From Thraustochytrium sp. TN22 (lineage: Eukaryota > Sar > Bigyra > Thraustochytrida > Thraustochytriidae): a stretch of DNA of 64,000 nucleotides. The notes beneath the pieces were generated by a model. It did no database searches and was not told the origin of the DNA. It saw only the letters and a list, made by a program, of their open reading frames with translations. The stretch spans positions 1 to 64,000 of the forward strand of contig JABLUY010000078.1 in NCBI GenBank assembly GCA_013306675.1. Direction: 5' to 3'. Shown in pieces: positions 1 to 8,926 of this stretch; position 1 is the first letter of the stretch; each line of letters starts with the position of its first letter. A program made the position numbers and the translations under genes.

Positions 1-291
1 TTTACTGGCGTCCCGGAGGGCTGCCTGACGCTGGACGGCGTCATGCAAAACCTCTTCCTCACGCCCTCCATCACGGTGCAGCTGGCCGGTCGGCTGGAGG
101 ACGGCTCCTACGAGTACATGATTCCTTCCAGCATCTACTCTGACGTCGCCGTCGACTTTGAGTTGCACGGCCCCAACCAGTACTCTTTCCTCAGCACGCC
201 GTACCTGTTTAAGCAGGACAACAGTGCCGGCTGCAGTTCCCTCGATGAGCAGAGCATCACACAGATCCACGTCAACGGCACCTCCCAGTGA
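1..291 (+). CDS. C-terminal end of an unrecognised protein (5' end outside window)
   Basis: The reading frame is open from base 1 and ends at TGA 289-291, giving 96 residues; the true start lies upstream of the window. The first in-frame Met is at 43, but frame and composition continue before it, so it is unlikely to be the start. The visible part is mixed hydrophobic/polar with two Cys, several Asn and aromatic residues, and no TM segment. It resembles the beta-rich ends of extracellular proteins only in composition. No family was recognised and no function is proposed. Confidence 0.55.
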   Translation, partial: FTGVPEGCLTLDGVMQNLFLTPSITVQLAGRLEDGSYEYMIPSSIYSDVAVDFELHGPNQYSFLSTPYLFKQDNSAGCSSLDEQSITQIHVNGTSQ

Positions 292-314
292 GTCTCTAGC
301 CTAGGCCTATGATA

Positions 315-356
315 CGAATGAATGAACGAATGAACGAATGAACGAATGAACGAATG
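315..356. repeat. 8-bp tandem repeat (AACGAATG)n
   Basis: About four and a half copies of an 8-bp unit lie just after the stop of the preceding gene and before the convergent gene on the minus strand. It is a simple microsatellite in a roughly 95-bp gap between two convergent 3' ends. Confidence 0.85.
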
Positions 357-385
357 TGACAGCCTTAGGATACTACCTAACTTAA

Positions 386-2266
386 TCAGCGCGCTGTTGC
401 CTCCTGCGCCGTGCGCAGCACCTTACGCAGCTTCTCCATCTCTTTCTTCTGGGCCACTTTGGATCGGCTGCGACAAGCCATGCCAAAGTCAATGACGGCC
501 GCTCTCTCCTTGGCGGCGTCCCACACGATGTTGCGCAGCGCCACGTCGCCGTGAAGAAACCCGGCCTGGTGAACCGCCGCCAGTGCAGCGGTTGCCGACT
601 TGGCGACGGCCGCCGTGACGGTGACCTCTCCCCACGAGGGCGACGCCCCCGCCTCCAGCGTGGCAACCACGTGGCGCCAGCCGGACAGCGGCCCGGCATA
701 CACGATCACGGGGATGGCCGTGCCCTGGAGATGCCGCATCCCCTCGTAGGCGGCCATCTCCGCCTCGTTGATTAACACGGCATACTCCGTGTCAGAAGAG
801 AGCTCGCGTGCCATGGCGTCCTTGATGTACATGACAGGCAGCCCATCCCCCAACGCCAGTCTCGTCACGTAGCTGAGCTTGTTGATGCTCCTGGTCGTGT
901 AGCGCGGGTCCCAGGGAAGAGGCTGAAGGCACGCGGAGAGGTCGTGCGGCATTGTGCTCGCGGCACCCGTGTCGCCAGCGTCGGCGTTGGCGTTGGCGTT
1001 GGTGTCAGAGTCGGCGTTGGCGTTGCCATGCTGGGTGCCGGAGAACTGCGCACCGCCCCTCGTGCCCCCTGTGTCAACGTCACGGAGCGATAGCAGCCAC
1101 CTTCTGGCGGCAGCAGTGGCCCGCTCGCGCCAGTTCCCAGGCGGAAATTTTCCAATCCAGGCATCACGAACGTGATTGAATAGAGCCGTACGTTCCTCTG
1201 GAAACATCGAGAGTCCATGTTCGTCACGGTATGCAGTAAAGAGGAAGGCCAAGTAGGCCGCGCGAGCAGACTCGCCATGCCAGGCCGGACCCTCTCCCGA
1301 GCCCCTGGCTGTACCCCGGTAGGCCCTCGTGACCTGCAGCTGAGGGTTGTCCGAGTTTTCCGAGGCACGGCGGAAAAACCACGTCAGCTGGGTCGTGGAG
1401 AGCGCCGCGTACTTCAATCCAAGCGCGATCATGTAGCCATAGACTTGCGCAAGCACGCTTTGGATGTTGGCGTCGTCGCACCATGATGCCAGCAGGGCGT
1501 CGCGGCTCTCGGGAACGGGCATGCCCTTGATGCGCTCGTGCTCGTGCAGAGCAAATGCAGCGTCCTCGGTTCCGTTATACACACACCACGTGCCATCCAC
1601 CCTCGTGTTGAAGATCATTCCCCTTTTCGCCTTGAAAGAGACGCGGCCGTCATCGAAGAACCTAGTCAACACATCCCGGCAGAGGCGAGTCATGTTGTTT
1701 GTAAACAAGGCGAATAGGCTGCTCTCGTACCAGAGAGTGTTGAGCGGGCCCTCCCGGTCGAGTTCATTCGTCGGCACCGCCATCTCCAGAGCTGCAGGGG
1801 GGATTTCGCTATAGTCCAGATCCCACGAGCCGAGTTTAATCACTCCCACGGCCCAGCGCCTCACTTTACCCTGGCGGCTCTCTTCCTCGGCTGTCTCACC
1901 TGCGGCGCGCGCGCTGATCTCGCCAACGTAAATCGGCTGCGCGAACGCGACATCCACGCGCGCACCTGTCCGAGCTGCCGCCCGTTCAGCTTCCTGGCGA
2001 GCCAGTGCCTCCTGCACCTGCTCTGCTCGTTCCTCAGCTCGCCGTGCTCGTTCCTCGGCCCGCTGGCGAGCGTCAATCACATCGGCTCTTCTGCGAAGAT
2101 TACGAGCACATCTCCAGTCCATGTACCCCCAGAGATTGCCAGCCGTTGCGCGCTCCGCGATCTCGATGACCTGATCGTTGCTCATATCATCCACGTCGTC
2201 CCTATCGATCGCCGCAAACTCGTCCCGTCCCCACTCCGCCACGGGCAGGTTGCGAGGCAGTGGCAT
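386..2266 (-). CDS. Crinkler-like protein: PD-(D/E)XK-type region followed by a short protein-kinase domain
   Basis: 626 residues from ATG 2266. The frame stays open to 2605, but that stretch is Gly/Ser/Arg low complexity, so the later Met (MPLPRNLP...) is preferred. Around residues 60-110 lies an Arg/Glu/Ala-rich coiled coil. The middle part contains QVYGYMIALGLKYAALSTT followed by TWFFRR, the kind of signature found in restriction-endonuclease-fold modules of Crinkler proteins. The C-terminal ~150 residues carry a kinase core: VMYIKDA (possible ATP-binding Lys), HGDVALRN (catalytic loop, about 573) and VIDFG (about 592), after which the protein ends, so the C-lobe is minimal as in Crinkler-type kinases. 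The nuclease E-x-K is not obvious (HEHERIKG), so that part may be inactive. No signal peptide or N-terminal Crinkler header is seen. The reading frame looks whole. Family level is moderately sure; the role (host effector or intragenomic-conflict protein) is inferred. Confidence 0.65.
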   Translation of the reverse strand: MPLPRNLPVAEWGRDEFAAIDRDDVDDMSNDQVIEIAERATAGNLWGYMDWRCARNLRRRADVIDARQRAEERARRAEERAEQVQEALARQEAERAAARTGARVDVAFAQPIYVGEISARAAGETAEEESRQGKVRRWAVGVIKLGSWDLDYSEIPPAALEMAVPTNELDREGPLNTLWYESSLFALFTNNMTRLCRDVLTRFFDDGRVSFKAKRGMIFNTRVDGTWCVYNGTEDAAFALHEHERIKGMPVPESRDALLASWCDDANIQSVLAQVYGYMIALGLKYAALSTTQLTWFFRRASENSDNPQLQVTRAYRGTARGSGEGPAWHGESARAAYLAFLFTAYRDEHGLSMFPEERTALFNHVRDAWIGKFPPGNWRERATAAARRWLLSLRDVDTGGTRGGAQFSGTQHGNANADSDTNANANADAGDTGAASTMPHDLSACLQPLPWDPRYTTRSINKLSYVTRLALGDGLPVMYIKDAMARELSSDTEYAVLINEAEMAAYEGMRHLQGTAIPVIVYAGPLSGWRHVVATLEAGASPSWGEVTVTAAVAKSATAALAAVHQAGFLHGDVALRNIVWDAAKERAAVIDFGMACRSRSKVAQKKEMEKLRKVLRTAQEATAR

Positions 2267-2599
2267 GGTGGCTTCGGTCAAGAGCGCCCTCACCTCGCTC
2301 CCCTCTCCCCGCCCGCCGCCGCTGCCGCCGCTGCCGCCGCTGCCGCCGTCGCGCCTCTCTTCCCCCTCCTCCCCCCCCCTCTCCGCAGGCACGCAGGCAC
2401 ACACGCACGCACGCGCGCGTGCAAGCCCCTTCGCCCGGCCCTGCCTCCCTCGATTGCGTTCTGCAGTGCGGCCACGTCCGCCGCCCACGTGCACGTGCAG
2501 TGCCTGCGCTGCCTGCGACGCGTAGCTGTCCACGTTCGTAGGTGCAATCACTAATGACTCGGATGCCGCAGAGCTGCGAGGGCTGCGTCGAGCTCTGCG

Positions 2600-3453
2600 C
2601 GGCACTCGTCAGCGATCCGCTTGACCGCAAGCGCCATCGCCTCGAGGGGCGCGTCGACGGCGGCGCCGGCGCCGGCGCTGGCGCCGCCGTCGATGCAAGC
2701 TCCACCAGCATGCCCGCCAGCGTCTCACGGCACTTGCTCGTCTTGGCGCCGTTGAGCAGCACCAGCGCGCGGCGCCGCTGTGGCCTGCAGTTCGCGCTCG
2801 CGGTCGTCGCCAGCGCCGGCGCCGGCGCCGCCGTCGACGTCGGCGCCGCCGTCGATGCAAGCTCCACCAGCATGCCCGCCAGCGTCTCACAGCACTTGCT
2901 CGTCTTGGCGCCGTTGAGCAGCACCAGCGCGCGGCCCGCAGTGGCCTGCAGGTCGCGCTCGTGGCCCTCTTGCAAGCAGCTCCTCAGCGCCTCCGCCTAC
3001 GGCGTCTGCAGCGCGATGCCAGGCGCGCGGTACGACGCGAGCGTCTCCGCCAGCCCTGCCATGGCGAGCAGCGCGTCCGGGTCCGAATCCTTGGCGAACT
3101 TGGCGATGCCCTCCAACGCGCCAAGCTGCACCACTTGCGCAGCGTGGCCCTGTCCCAAGCGAGCGTCGGCACGCAACGCCACAAGGCTCGAGGGCAGGTC
3201 GTACAGCTCCGACCCAGGCACGATGTTGCGACGCAGCACGCTGTCCAGTCGCGTCCCCATCTCCGCACGCGCAGCCCTGTCCGTGGAAGCGGACGCCATG
3301 TCGATGAGCGCCGTCAGCCCTGCAGCCGCCAGCGCCGCACTCTCGCTCAGCCTGAGCAGCTGCACCGTCCCGTCTTCTTCGACGGGTCGTGCGACTCGAC
3401 CATCAGCGTCAGCAGCAGGTTGTCCACGCCATAGTCCCGGAACAGGTCGAATG
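2600..3453 (-). pseudogene. Broken gene for an alpha-helical (ARM/HEAT-like) repeat protein
   Basis: On the minus strand one frame reads FDLFRDYGVDNLLLTLMVES near 3450-3390, then shifts by one frame near 3375 and continues as DGTVQLLRLSESAALAAAGL and further Leu/Ala-rich helical segments to about 3000. There an in-frame TAG (2997-2999) interrupts it, and the same frame carries on with GRALVLLNGAKTSK twice. So there is at least one frameshift and one stop, with no convincing ATG. The second half holds an in-frame 162-bp duplication. The helical-repeat character is inferred from composition; the exact family is not recognised. Sequencing error could account for one of the lesions but less easily for both. 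Confidence 0.5.
2691..2937. repeat. 162-bp in-frame direct repeat
   Basis: A block of about 85 bp starting at 2691 recurs starting at 2853, an offset of exactly 162 bp (54 codons), nearly identical. Each copy encodes GRALVLLNGAKTSK...ETLAGMLVELAS on the minus strand, separated by Ala/Pro/Thr-rich linker. It belongs to the broken helical-repeat gene. Confidence 0.85.
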
Positions 3454-3480
3454 TACAACCAGGAGACGGACGCGCAGCGC

Positions 3481-3530
3481 GGCGCGGCACGGCTCGGCGC
3501 GGCGCGGCACGGCTCGGCGCGGCGCGGCAC
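3481..3530. repeat. 20-bp tandem repeat, 2.5 copies
   Basis: The unit GGCGCGGCACGGCTCGGCGC is present two and a half times without mismatch, just 5' (minus-strand sense) of the broken helical-repeat gene. Confidence 0.9.
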
Positions 3531-3688
3531 GCGTGCTGTCAAGAACTTGAACCACTGCCTGCACGGGCGTACCAGGTACCGTAATTTCTATCAAGTCACT
3601 GTAAGGGCAGTCAGGTCACGGTGCACTAGCCTAGGGTACGTGTTGGTGCCAGAGCTCGAGACCCGGCCGGTCTATCGGTCGTCGTGCG

Positions 3689-4306
3689 TTAGGCGGTCTT
3701 GTCCGGGCAGGCGGAGAGGGAGGAGTAGCAGGTGCCGGTGGTGGTGTCGAGGAACTGGCCGTCCGGGCAGCGGCAGGCCCAGGTGCACGCAGTGATGAAG
3801 ACGTCGTGCGGGTCGCACGTGACGGCCGGCGCGCAGTCATAGCTGTAGGTGGCGTCGCCCTCGCAGTAGCTCTTGAGGCACTCGGACTTCTTGGCGTGGC
3901 ACGTGTTGCTGCGCGAGTTGTACCAGAGCTTCTTCTTGGGGCAGCCGCAGCCGCACTCGGTGGACGCGGTCCGCTTCCTCCTGTTCTTCTTGCCGACCTC
4001 AACGAGGTCCGCATCGTCCTCCTCGTCCGCGGCGTCGGTGGTCTCGATGTTCATGAAGGAGCCCTCGAAGAGCTCAGCGTCCTGGTCAGTGTCGGGCGCG
4101 CACTCCTTGAAGAGCGTGCTGCGGCACACGGAGCTCAGGTCGCCGAGGCACGCAGACATACGGTCCGTGGCCTTGGACATGTCCTCGTCGGTGCCCTGCA
4201 TGGACGCCAGCGAGTCGCCCTCCTCCAAGCGCAGCGCCCTCGTGCATACCCAGCCGCTGATGACCAGAAGCGCCGTCAGCGCCAGCACCCGGACGGCCGT
4301 GGCCAT
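3689..4306 (-). CDS. Secreted small Cys-rich protein with a dibasic pro-region
   Basis: 205 residues from ATG 4306 to TAA 3689-3691. An earlier in-frame start exists, but only the 4306 Met is followed directly by a signal-peptide-like stretch (ATAVRVLALTALLVISGWVC). Residues about 30-105 are acidic with four Cys. A basic tract, KKNRRKRT, follows and could be a proprotein cleavage site. The C-terminal ~85 residues hold about 13 Cys in a compact pattern (CGCGCPKKK, KSECLKSYC, CRCPDGQF). This is the architecture of a secreted, disulphide-bonded protein released from a precursor. No family was recognised. It shares its upstream region with the divergent metacaspase gene at 5662. Confidence 0.75.
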   Translation of the reverse strand: MATAVRVLALTALLVISGWVCTRALRLEEGDSLASMQGTDEDMSKATDRMSACLGDLSSVCRSTLFKECAPDTDQDAELFEGSFMNIETTDAADEEDDADLVEVGKKNRRKRTASTECGCGCPKKKLWYNSRSNTCHAKKSECLKSYCEGDATYSYDCAPAVTCDPHDVFITACTWACRCPDGQFLDTTTGTCYSSLSACPDKTA

Positions 4307-4432
4307 CTTGCCAGCTGCCTTGTTCCTGCCTCGCTCTCGAGCCCGAGGTTGGCGGTTTGGTGCAGCTGGCAGGCGCAAGCGCTGCCACGCAAGGGGCCGG
4401 GCCGCCAAGTCGGGCCGGCAGGCCCAAGTCAG

Positions 4433-4443
4433 CTGACAGTGAG
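4433..4443 (+). promoter_or_regulatory. CTGACAGTGAG motif
   Basis: One of the repeated intergenic 11-mers (consensus CTGAC(A/T)GTGAG), 127 bp upstream of the start of the minus-strand Cys-rich gene. Confidence 0.45.
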
Positions 4444-4912
4444 GCCGCTGCGTGCCGGTGGGGTCAACTGGCAACGGCTGCTTTGCTTGCAGTCTTCGAG
4501 CCGCCCGCTGACTGCCAGTGCAAAGAAGGAAAAAATCAAGATTGGGAGAAGCCGGCCGCGGCGCTCAGAGCGGCGGCGCTGCTTGGATGCCGCTGCTGAC
4601 CTGCTCTCCGCCACCGCCGACCACCGGACCGAGCGCGGTCCCCGTCCGAGTCTCGTCCTCTACGTGAAGCAAAGGCAAGCAAAGTCCGCCGACCGAGTTC
4701 TGTAGTGCGGTGGCGCCAATCAGTCCCTTTCCCTTTGGCGCCGTGTGACTTTCCAGTGGCTCCTGGCGGCGGAAGCGGCCGCGTGAAGCCCCGCCTTCAA
4801 CTGCCGCGCCGCCGCACTGCAGCACGATTCTCAATTGACCCACTAGGCCCAAGGCTCAGCAAGCTAGGCTGGCGCCAGAGCGGAGGCACTGCAGGCGAAG
4901 CACGACGAGTCT

Positions 4913-4923
4913 CTCACAGTCAG
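4913..4923 (-). promoter_or_regulatory. CTGACTGTGAG motif (reverse)
   Basis: A reverse-orientation copy of the same 11-mer in the divergent upstream region, about 740 bp before the metacaspase start at 5662. Confidence 0.45.
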
Positions 4924-5661
4924 GTTCGTTCTTTTCTCTGGCCGGCCGCGGCGCAGCTCCAGCTTGAACTTCGAAGCGGGCGGCGCCGTTGGCCTTGCCG
5001 ACTGTGCCTCCACTGCAAACTCCTTGCCAACCGCCGCAGTGAGCACATGGCCTGCCCCCCAGCGAGCTCGTCTGCCAGTGTGAGCGCAGATCTCACCGTC
5101 AGTCTCCACCGCCAGTGGCAAGCGAAGATCGACTTGATTCGCATCACAAACTTCAGACTCGGACTCGGCGGAGGAAATGAAGCATGATCCTTGACTCTAA
5201 CTGGCCCAGGCTGACAACCACGGTCACCAGTCGAACGCGGCGCAGCCGCGAGGTGTCCTCGTTCGTACCAGCTGTCTTTCATTTCCATCTGCGAGCATCG
5301 GCGAGCCGCCATGCGCCGTAGCGCATCGCCGCCTGCGAGGCTGCGGCCGAGCGTCCACTGGCACTGCATGCAGTGGTGATGGCGCGCGTGATCTCCCTTG
5401 CACTGGCACTGGCAGTAAGTACTAGTAAGTTAGTAGTAGTAGTAGTATAGCAGGCTTAGAAGTCACCAACGGGGATCACTTCGGCTGACACTGGAATACG
5501 CACACGTGCGAGTGCACACCACCTCCGCGGCGGGTCATGGGCCAGGCAAAACTCGGACTTCGCCGCGGGCCGCAGAGCGCGGAGTCCCGGAGCGCGCGAC
5601 GGCAGGCACGAGCGAGGGCGGTTCTCGCGAGCAAATCCTGAGCAAGACCGGCCCAAAGACC

Positions 5662-6940
5662 ATGACGGAGCAGGAGGAGGTCAAGAAGGAGGAGGAGATG
5701 GTGGACGTGGTGGCGCAGGCTGGCAAGGAGAACGAGGAAGAAGATGGCGCCATCGCGGTCCGGGGCGCCGAGGACGGAGGCGAGGCCCCTCCCGGGCCCG
5801 ATGGTGGCGCAGAGGTGGACGACGAGGCCTTCAAGCAACAGAGCGAGCTGGCCATCCCGGCGGACGTCTTCATGTTGGCCGGCTGCAAGGACAAGCAGAT
5901 GAGCGCGGACGTCGTTGACGTGGGCATGCTGCGGCCCGGGGGAGAAGGGCTCAGCGGCGGCGCCTGCACGAACGCCTTCCTTGGCATGCTGGGCGACGCC
6001 GAGGCGATGCAGGGTGTCGAGTCGTGGATGGACGTGCTCGAGGAGCTGCGCAAGCGACTCAAGCACTACGTGCAGGTGCCGCAGCTCTCGTGCAGCCGGC
6101 GCATCGACCTGAACACGGTGCCGTTCTCCGTGACGCACCCGGAGCACGTGGACGGCATCACGACCAAGAGGGCGCTTCTGGTCGGGATCAACTACGTGGG
6201 CCAGCAGGCGGAGCTTGAGGGCTGCATCAACGACGTACGCGCCACCAGGGAGTTTCTGCTCACGCAAGGCTTCCAAGACGAAAATATCAAGTGCCTTGTG
6301 GATGACGGCCACCACGAGCTCCCGACGCTCAACAACCTGCTGGATGGCATTCGCTGGCTCGTCCATGGCAATAAACCCGGCGATTCTCTCTACTTTCACT
6401 ATGTAAGTCTGGCGTGCGCACCGCCTAGCGGAGGGTCTCTGTGTAGCTAACGCACTTTTGCGGGACTCGAGCAGTCGGGCCACGGCTCGTACGTGCCGGA
6501 CATGGATGGAGACGAGGTGGACGGGCAGGACGAGACGATCCTGCCGCTGGACTTTGAAAAGAAGGGCGCCATCACGGACGACCTACTTATGCGGCGCCTG
6601 GTGCTGCCGCTTCACCGAGGCGTGCGCCTGGTAGGTTCTCCCTCTCTTCTTGCTCTTTTTATTCCTTCCTGGGTGCTGCTTGCTAACTTTCTTTCACTGC
6701 GCGCAGACGTGTTTCGTGGACGCCTGTCACTCGGAGTCCATTCTCGACATTCCGTACACGGTGCTGGCGGAGGGCGAGTTTCGCTCGCAAGGCCTCACGC
6801 GCAATATCTCCTTTGAATTCTCCAAGCTAGTGAAGGTGGGCCAGGAGCTCGTGGACTCGGTCGAGGAGACCGTCACAGGAGGCCTGCACAATCTAGTTGG
6901 CTTCGTGAAGGGCTTCGCCTCGGTGGTTCCGGTGCTTTGA
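5662..6940 (+). CDS. Type III metacaspase A (p10 region precedes p20), three exons
   Basis: Exons 5662-6402, 6475-6630 and 6707-6940, joined by GT-AG introns of 72 and 76 nt, give 376 residues. Metacaspases are Cys peptidases cleaving after Arg/Lys. Here the p10-like piece comes first (LAGCKDKQMSAD, then VPQLSCSRR) and the p20 core follows: KRALLVGINYVG, catalytic His in HYSGHGSY, a Ca2+-site-like DMDGDEVDGQDET, and catalytic Cys in FVDACHSES. That order is type III. The N-terminus is acidic with no signal peptide, so a cytosolic location is likely. The usual Gly after the active-site Ser (CHSG) is Glu here. Intron 1 ends exactly before SGHG and intron 2 just before the TCFVDACHS segment. Retaining intron 1 adds 15 residues, then TAG at 6448-6450, giving a product without the catalytic dyad. 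The start is the first Met of a conserved acidic N-terminus; an in-frame ATG at 5506 or later upstream reads Arg/Pro-rich sequence. Confidence 0.9.
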
Positions 6941-7027
6941 TAACGTGCACGCGAGGGCAAGGGTGGTGGGCACGCACGCACGCACTTGGCAAGCGCAGCG
7001 CAGGCCGTACCGGTAGACGTTTTCTAT

Positions 7028-7033
7028 AATAAA
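7028..7033 (+). terminator. AATAAA polyadenylation signal
   Basis: A canonical AATAAA lies 88 nt after the metacaspase A stop, in the gap before the convergent EF-hand gene. Confidence 0.5.
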
Positions 7034-7126
7034 GGGGAAAAGGAAGTGCAGTGTGCAGTGTGCAATGATAGGATACAGAAGCTGAGGAATCGAACAACCG
7101 ATGGCTAGGCGGGCTGTCGTCGCGAG

Positions 7127-8371
7127 CTAAGAGCGAATGATCTTTCGCCGCAGGCCGCGGCCCGACTTGGGCGAGGCGCCTGTTGGCTTGGACCCTGGCG
7201 AAGGGTCCTGCGGCGGCACGGCAGTTTGCGAGAGTGAGCGCATGCCCTTGCCGACCGAGGAGGAGCGGCGCAGGCCGGCACCGTTGGCCGCGACCGCGGC
7301 AGCCGCTGCAAAGACAGTACGCGACTCGCCAGACTTGTCGCTGGCCGAGGGCCGGCGCGAACCGGGCGGCAGCATGAGCCGGTGGCTGGCTTTGATGCGC
7401 GCAAGCAGGGCCTCGAGCATGGGGCCCGATGCGACGGCGCCCTTGCAAGCGCTGATGGCATCGTCGTCGGCGGCATACTGACACCACTCGTCGAAGGAAA
7501 GCTTGCCGTCGCGGTTCTTGTCATAGAGCATCATGCCGGCGTCACCCATGACCCTGGCAAGAAAGGCAAAGTCCGCGTCGAAGGATGCGGGCAGGTCGTC
7601 GAGGGTTCCCTTAGCGACCTCGACGGCCATGGAGCGGAAGCGCTCCTTCTTGATGAAGTTGGCGCCATTGAGGTCGAACATGCTGAAGAGCAGGCGCATC
7701 GTTTCCTCCTCGCGCGGGCAAAGGAAGAGGCAGAGCGCGCAGTAGAACTGGTCCAGCGTGAGGCCCTCGCCATCGCTGCCAAGGACCTCGAAGAGGCGGT
7801 CGGACGCGACGCGGCCCAGCTGGAAAAAGGGCTCCGCGGCGCGGATCTCCTCGCGGAAGACGGCTGGCGAGACGCGGTCTACGCGCTGCTTCCAGGCGCC
7901 GCGTGGCGACTGCAGCAGGGCGCCGCGCGCCGGGTTCCCGGATCCGCTGCCGGCGCCCGCGCCGCTCCCGCTCCTGACGGCGGCGCCTTCGCCGCCCGCA
8001 CCTCCGCGCGTGAGCGAGCTGCCGGCGGAGAAGCTTCGCGCGTGCGGCGCGTTCTTGGTATGTGCGAGCAGCATGGCGCTCGCCGTGCTGCGGCTGTGCT
8101 TGTGCGCGCGAGGTGGCGGCGGCGCGAGGTTCTGGTCTGCAGCGTCCGTCTCGACGGGGCTGGCCTCGCTGCCGCTGCCGCCCGAGGGCGACTCCTCCGG
8201 CGGCGTCACCGGGCTCTCCGGCGTGGGCGGCTGCGTGGGCGCGCCCGCCTGCTTGCGCGCCAGCACCCAGAAGAACGCCTCCACGTGCTCCGCCGTCAGG
8301 CCGAACCGCCGCAGGAGGCGCTCCTGCGCCACGGCGCGAGTCACCACTGGCCTGCTCGGCTTAAGCCCCAT
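7127..8371 (-). CDS. EF-hand protein, possibly N-myristoylated
   Basis: 414 residues from ATG 8371. It starts MGLKPSR, which fits the N-myristoylation pattern (Gly2, Ser6), so membrane anchoring is possible. Residues ~45-150 are Pro/Ser/Gly-rich and disordered. A helical EF-hand region follows, with one canonical 12-residue Ca2+ loop, DKNRDGKLSFDE, and two degenerate ones (near LGSDGEGLTLDQF and FDLNGANFIKKE). The tail is Ser/Arg-rich and basic. The overall layout recalls neuronal-calcium-sensor or calcineurin-B-like proteins but with long disordered flanks. It lies between two type III metacaspases: convergent with A (187 bp between stops), co-oriented with B. A functional link through Ca2+ is only inferred from position. 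Confidence 0.8.
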   Translation of the reverse strand: MGLKPSRPVVTRAVAQERLLRRFGLTAEHVEAFFWVLARKQAGAPTQPPTPESPVTPPEESPSGGSGSEASPVETDAADQNLAPPPPRAHKHSRSTASAMLLAHTKNAPHARSFSAGSSLTRGGAGGEGAAVRSGSGAGAGSGSGNPARGALLQSPRGAWKQRVDRVSPAVFREEIRAAEPFFQLGRVASDRLFEVLGSDGEGLTLDQFYCALCLFLCPREEETMRLLFSMFDLNGANFIKKERFRSMAVEVAKGTLDDLPASFDADFAFLARVMGDAGMMLYDKNRDGKLSFDEWCQYAADDDAISACKGAVASGPMLEALLARIKASHRLMLPPGSRRPSASDKSGESRTVFAAAAAVAANGAGLRRSSSVGKGMRSLSQTAVPPQDPSPGSKPTGASPKSGRGLRRKIIRS

Positions 8372-8377
8372 CTCGCT

Positions 8378-8436
8378 GCCGCCGCTTGCCGCCGCTTGCC
8401 GCCTCCTGCCGCCTCCTGCCGCCTCCTGCCGCGCCC
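8378..8436. repeat. 10-bp GCCGCCTCCT-type tandem repeat
   Basis: Degenerate tandem copies of GCCGCCGCTT and GCCGCCTCCT lie immediately upstream of the EF-hand start on its 5' side. Confidence 0.7.
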
Positions 8437-8698
8437 CCCTCCGCGCGCTGCCGCGCCGCCGCTGCCCGCGCGCCGCCGCCGCCCAGGCCGCCGGCCGCGG
8501 GGGCGAGCTCGGTTTGCAGCCCGGCCGACTGCGAGAACGTTTTTGCCACTACTGGCGTGCACGGCCACGTGCAGAGGTAGCTGCAGGAGAACCTGGCGGG
8601 CAGCGGGGCCGCGCGGGGCCTCGGGGCAGCGGGGCGGTCTGTGCCCGGGCCAGGGCCTGCAAGCGCGAAGCACGAAGTGCCAAGCGCCAGCAGAAGGC

Positions 8699-8722
8699 CT
8701 AGCTAGCTAGCTAGCTAGCTAG
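8699..8722. repeat. (AGCT)n microsatellite
   Basis: Six perfect tandem AGCT units in the gap between the EF-hand 5' end and the metacaspase B 3' end. Confidence 0.9.
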
Positions 8723-8926
8723 AGTGTCATGACGACGCGCATCGGGGCGTTCGCTTGCATCGTCAGCTTGATCATCGGCCTGCAAGTCTCTGCCAGTGAT
8801 GGCCGAGCCCGCTCCGCAACACCGCACATGCCGCAAGATTTCAAGACGCCGTCCGTCCAGGTGGCAAATTCTTCTCTTCATAGACTGGCCCTCACTGTCA
8901 GGGTGCTTGCGGCGCGCGGCGGGGAA

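Larger units (their letters stand above)
4307..5661. other. Shared divergent upstream region, no gene seen
   Basis: 1.35 kb between two divergent genes. The open frames here are short and of non-coding composition. It holds two copies of the CTGAC(A/T)GTGAG motif, one near copy of AACTTGAAG at about 4963-4976 (overlapping inverted form), and several CAGTGG/CCACTG boxes near 5050-5415, so it looks like regulatory DNA. Confidence 0.6.

Noticed and set aside
3689-4474. Longer start for the Cys-rich secreted protein (to 4474)
   Set aside because: The extra residues are Pro/Arg-rich and would place a hydrophilic stretch before the signal peptide beginning at 4306.
5476-6483. A 335-residue open frame on the minus strand opposite metacaspase A
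   Set aside because: It mirrors a well-supported spliced gene and has His/Leu/Val-rich antisense composition.
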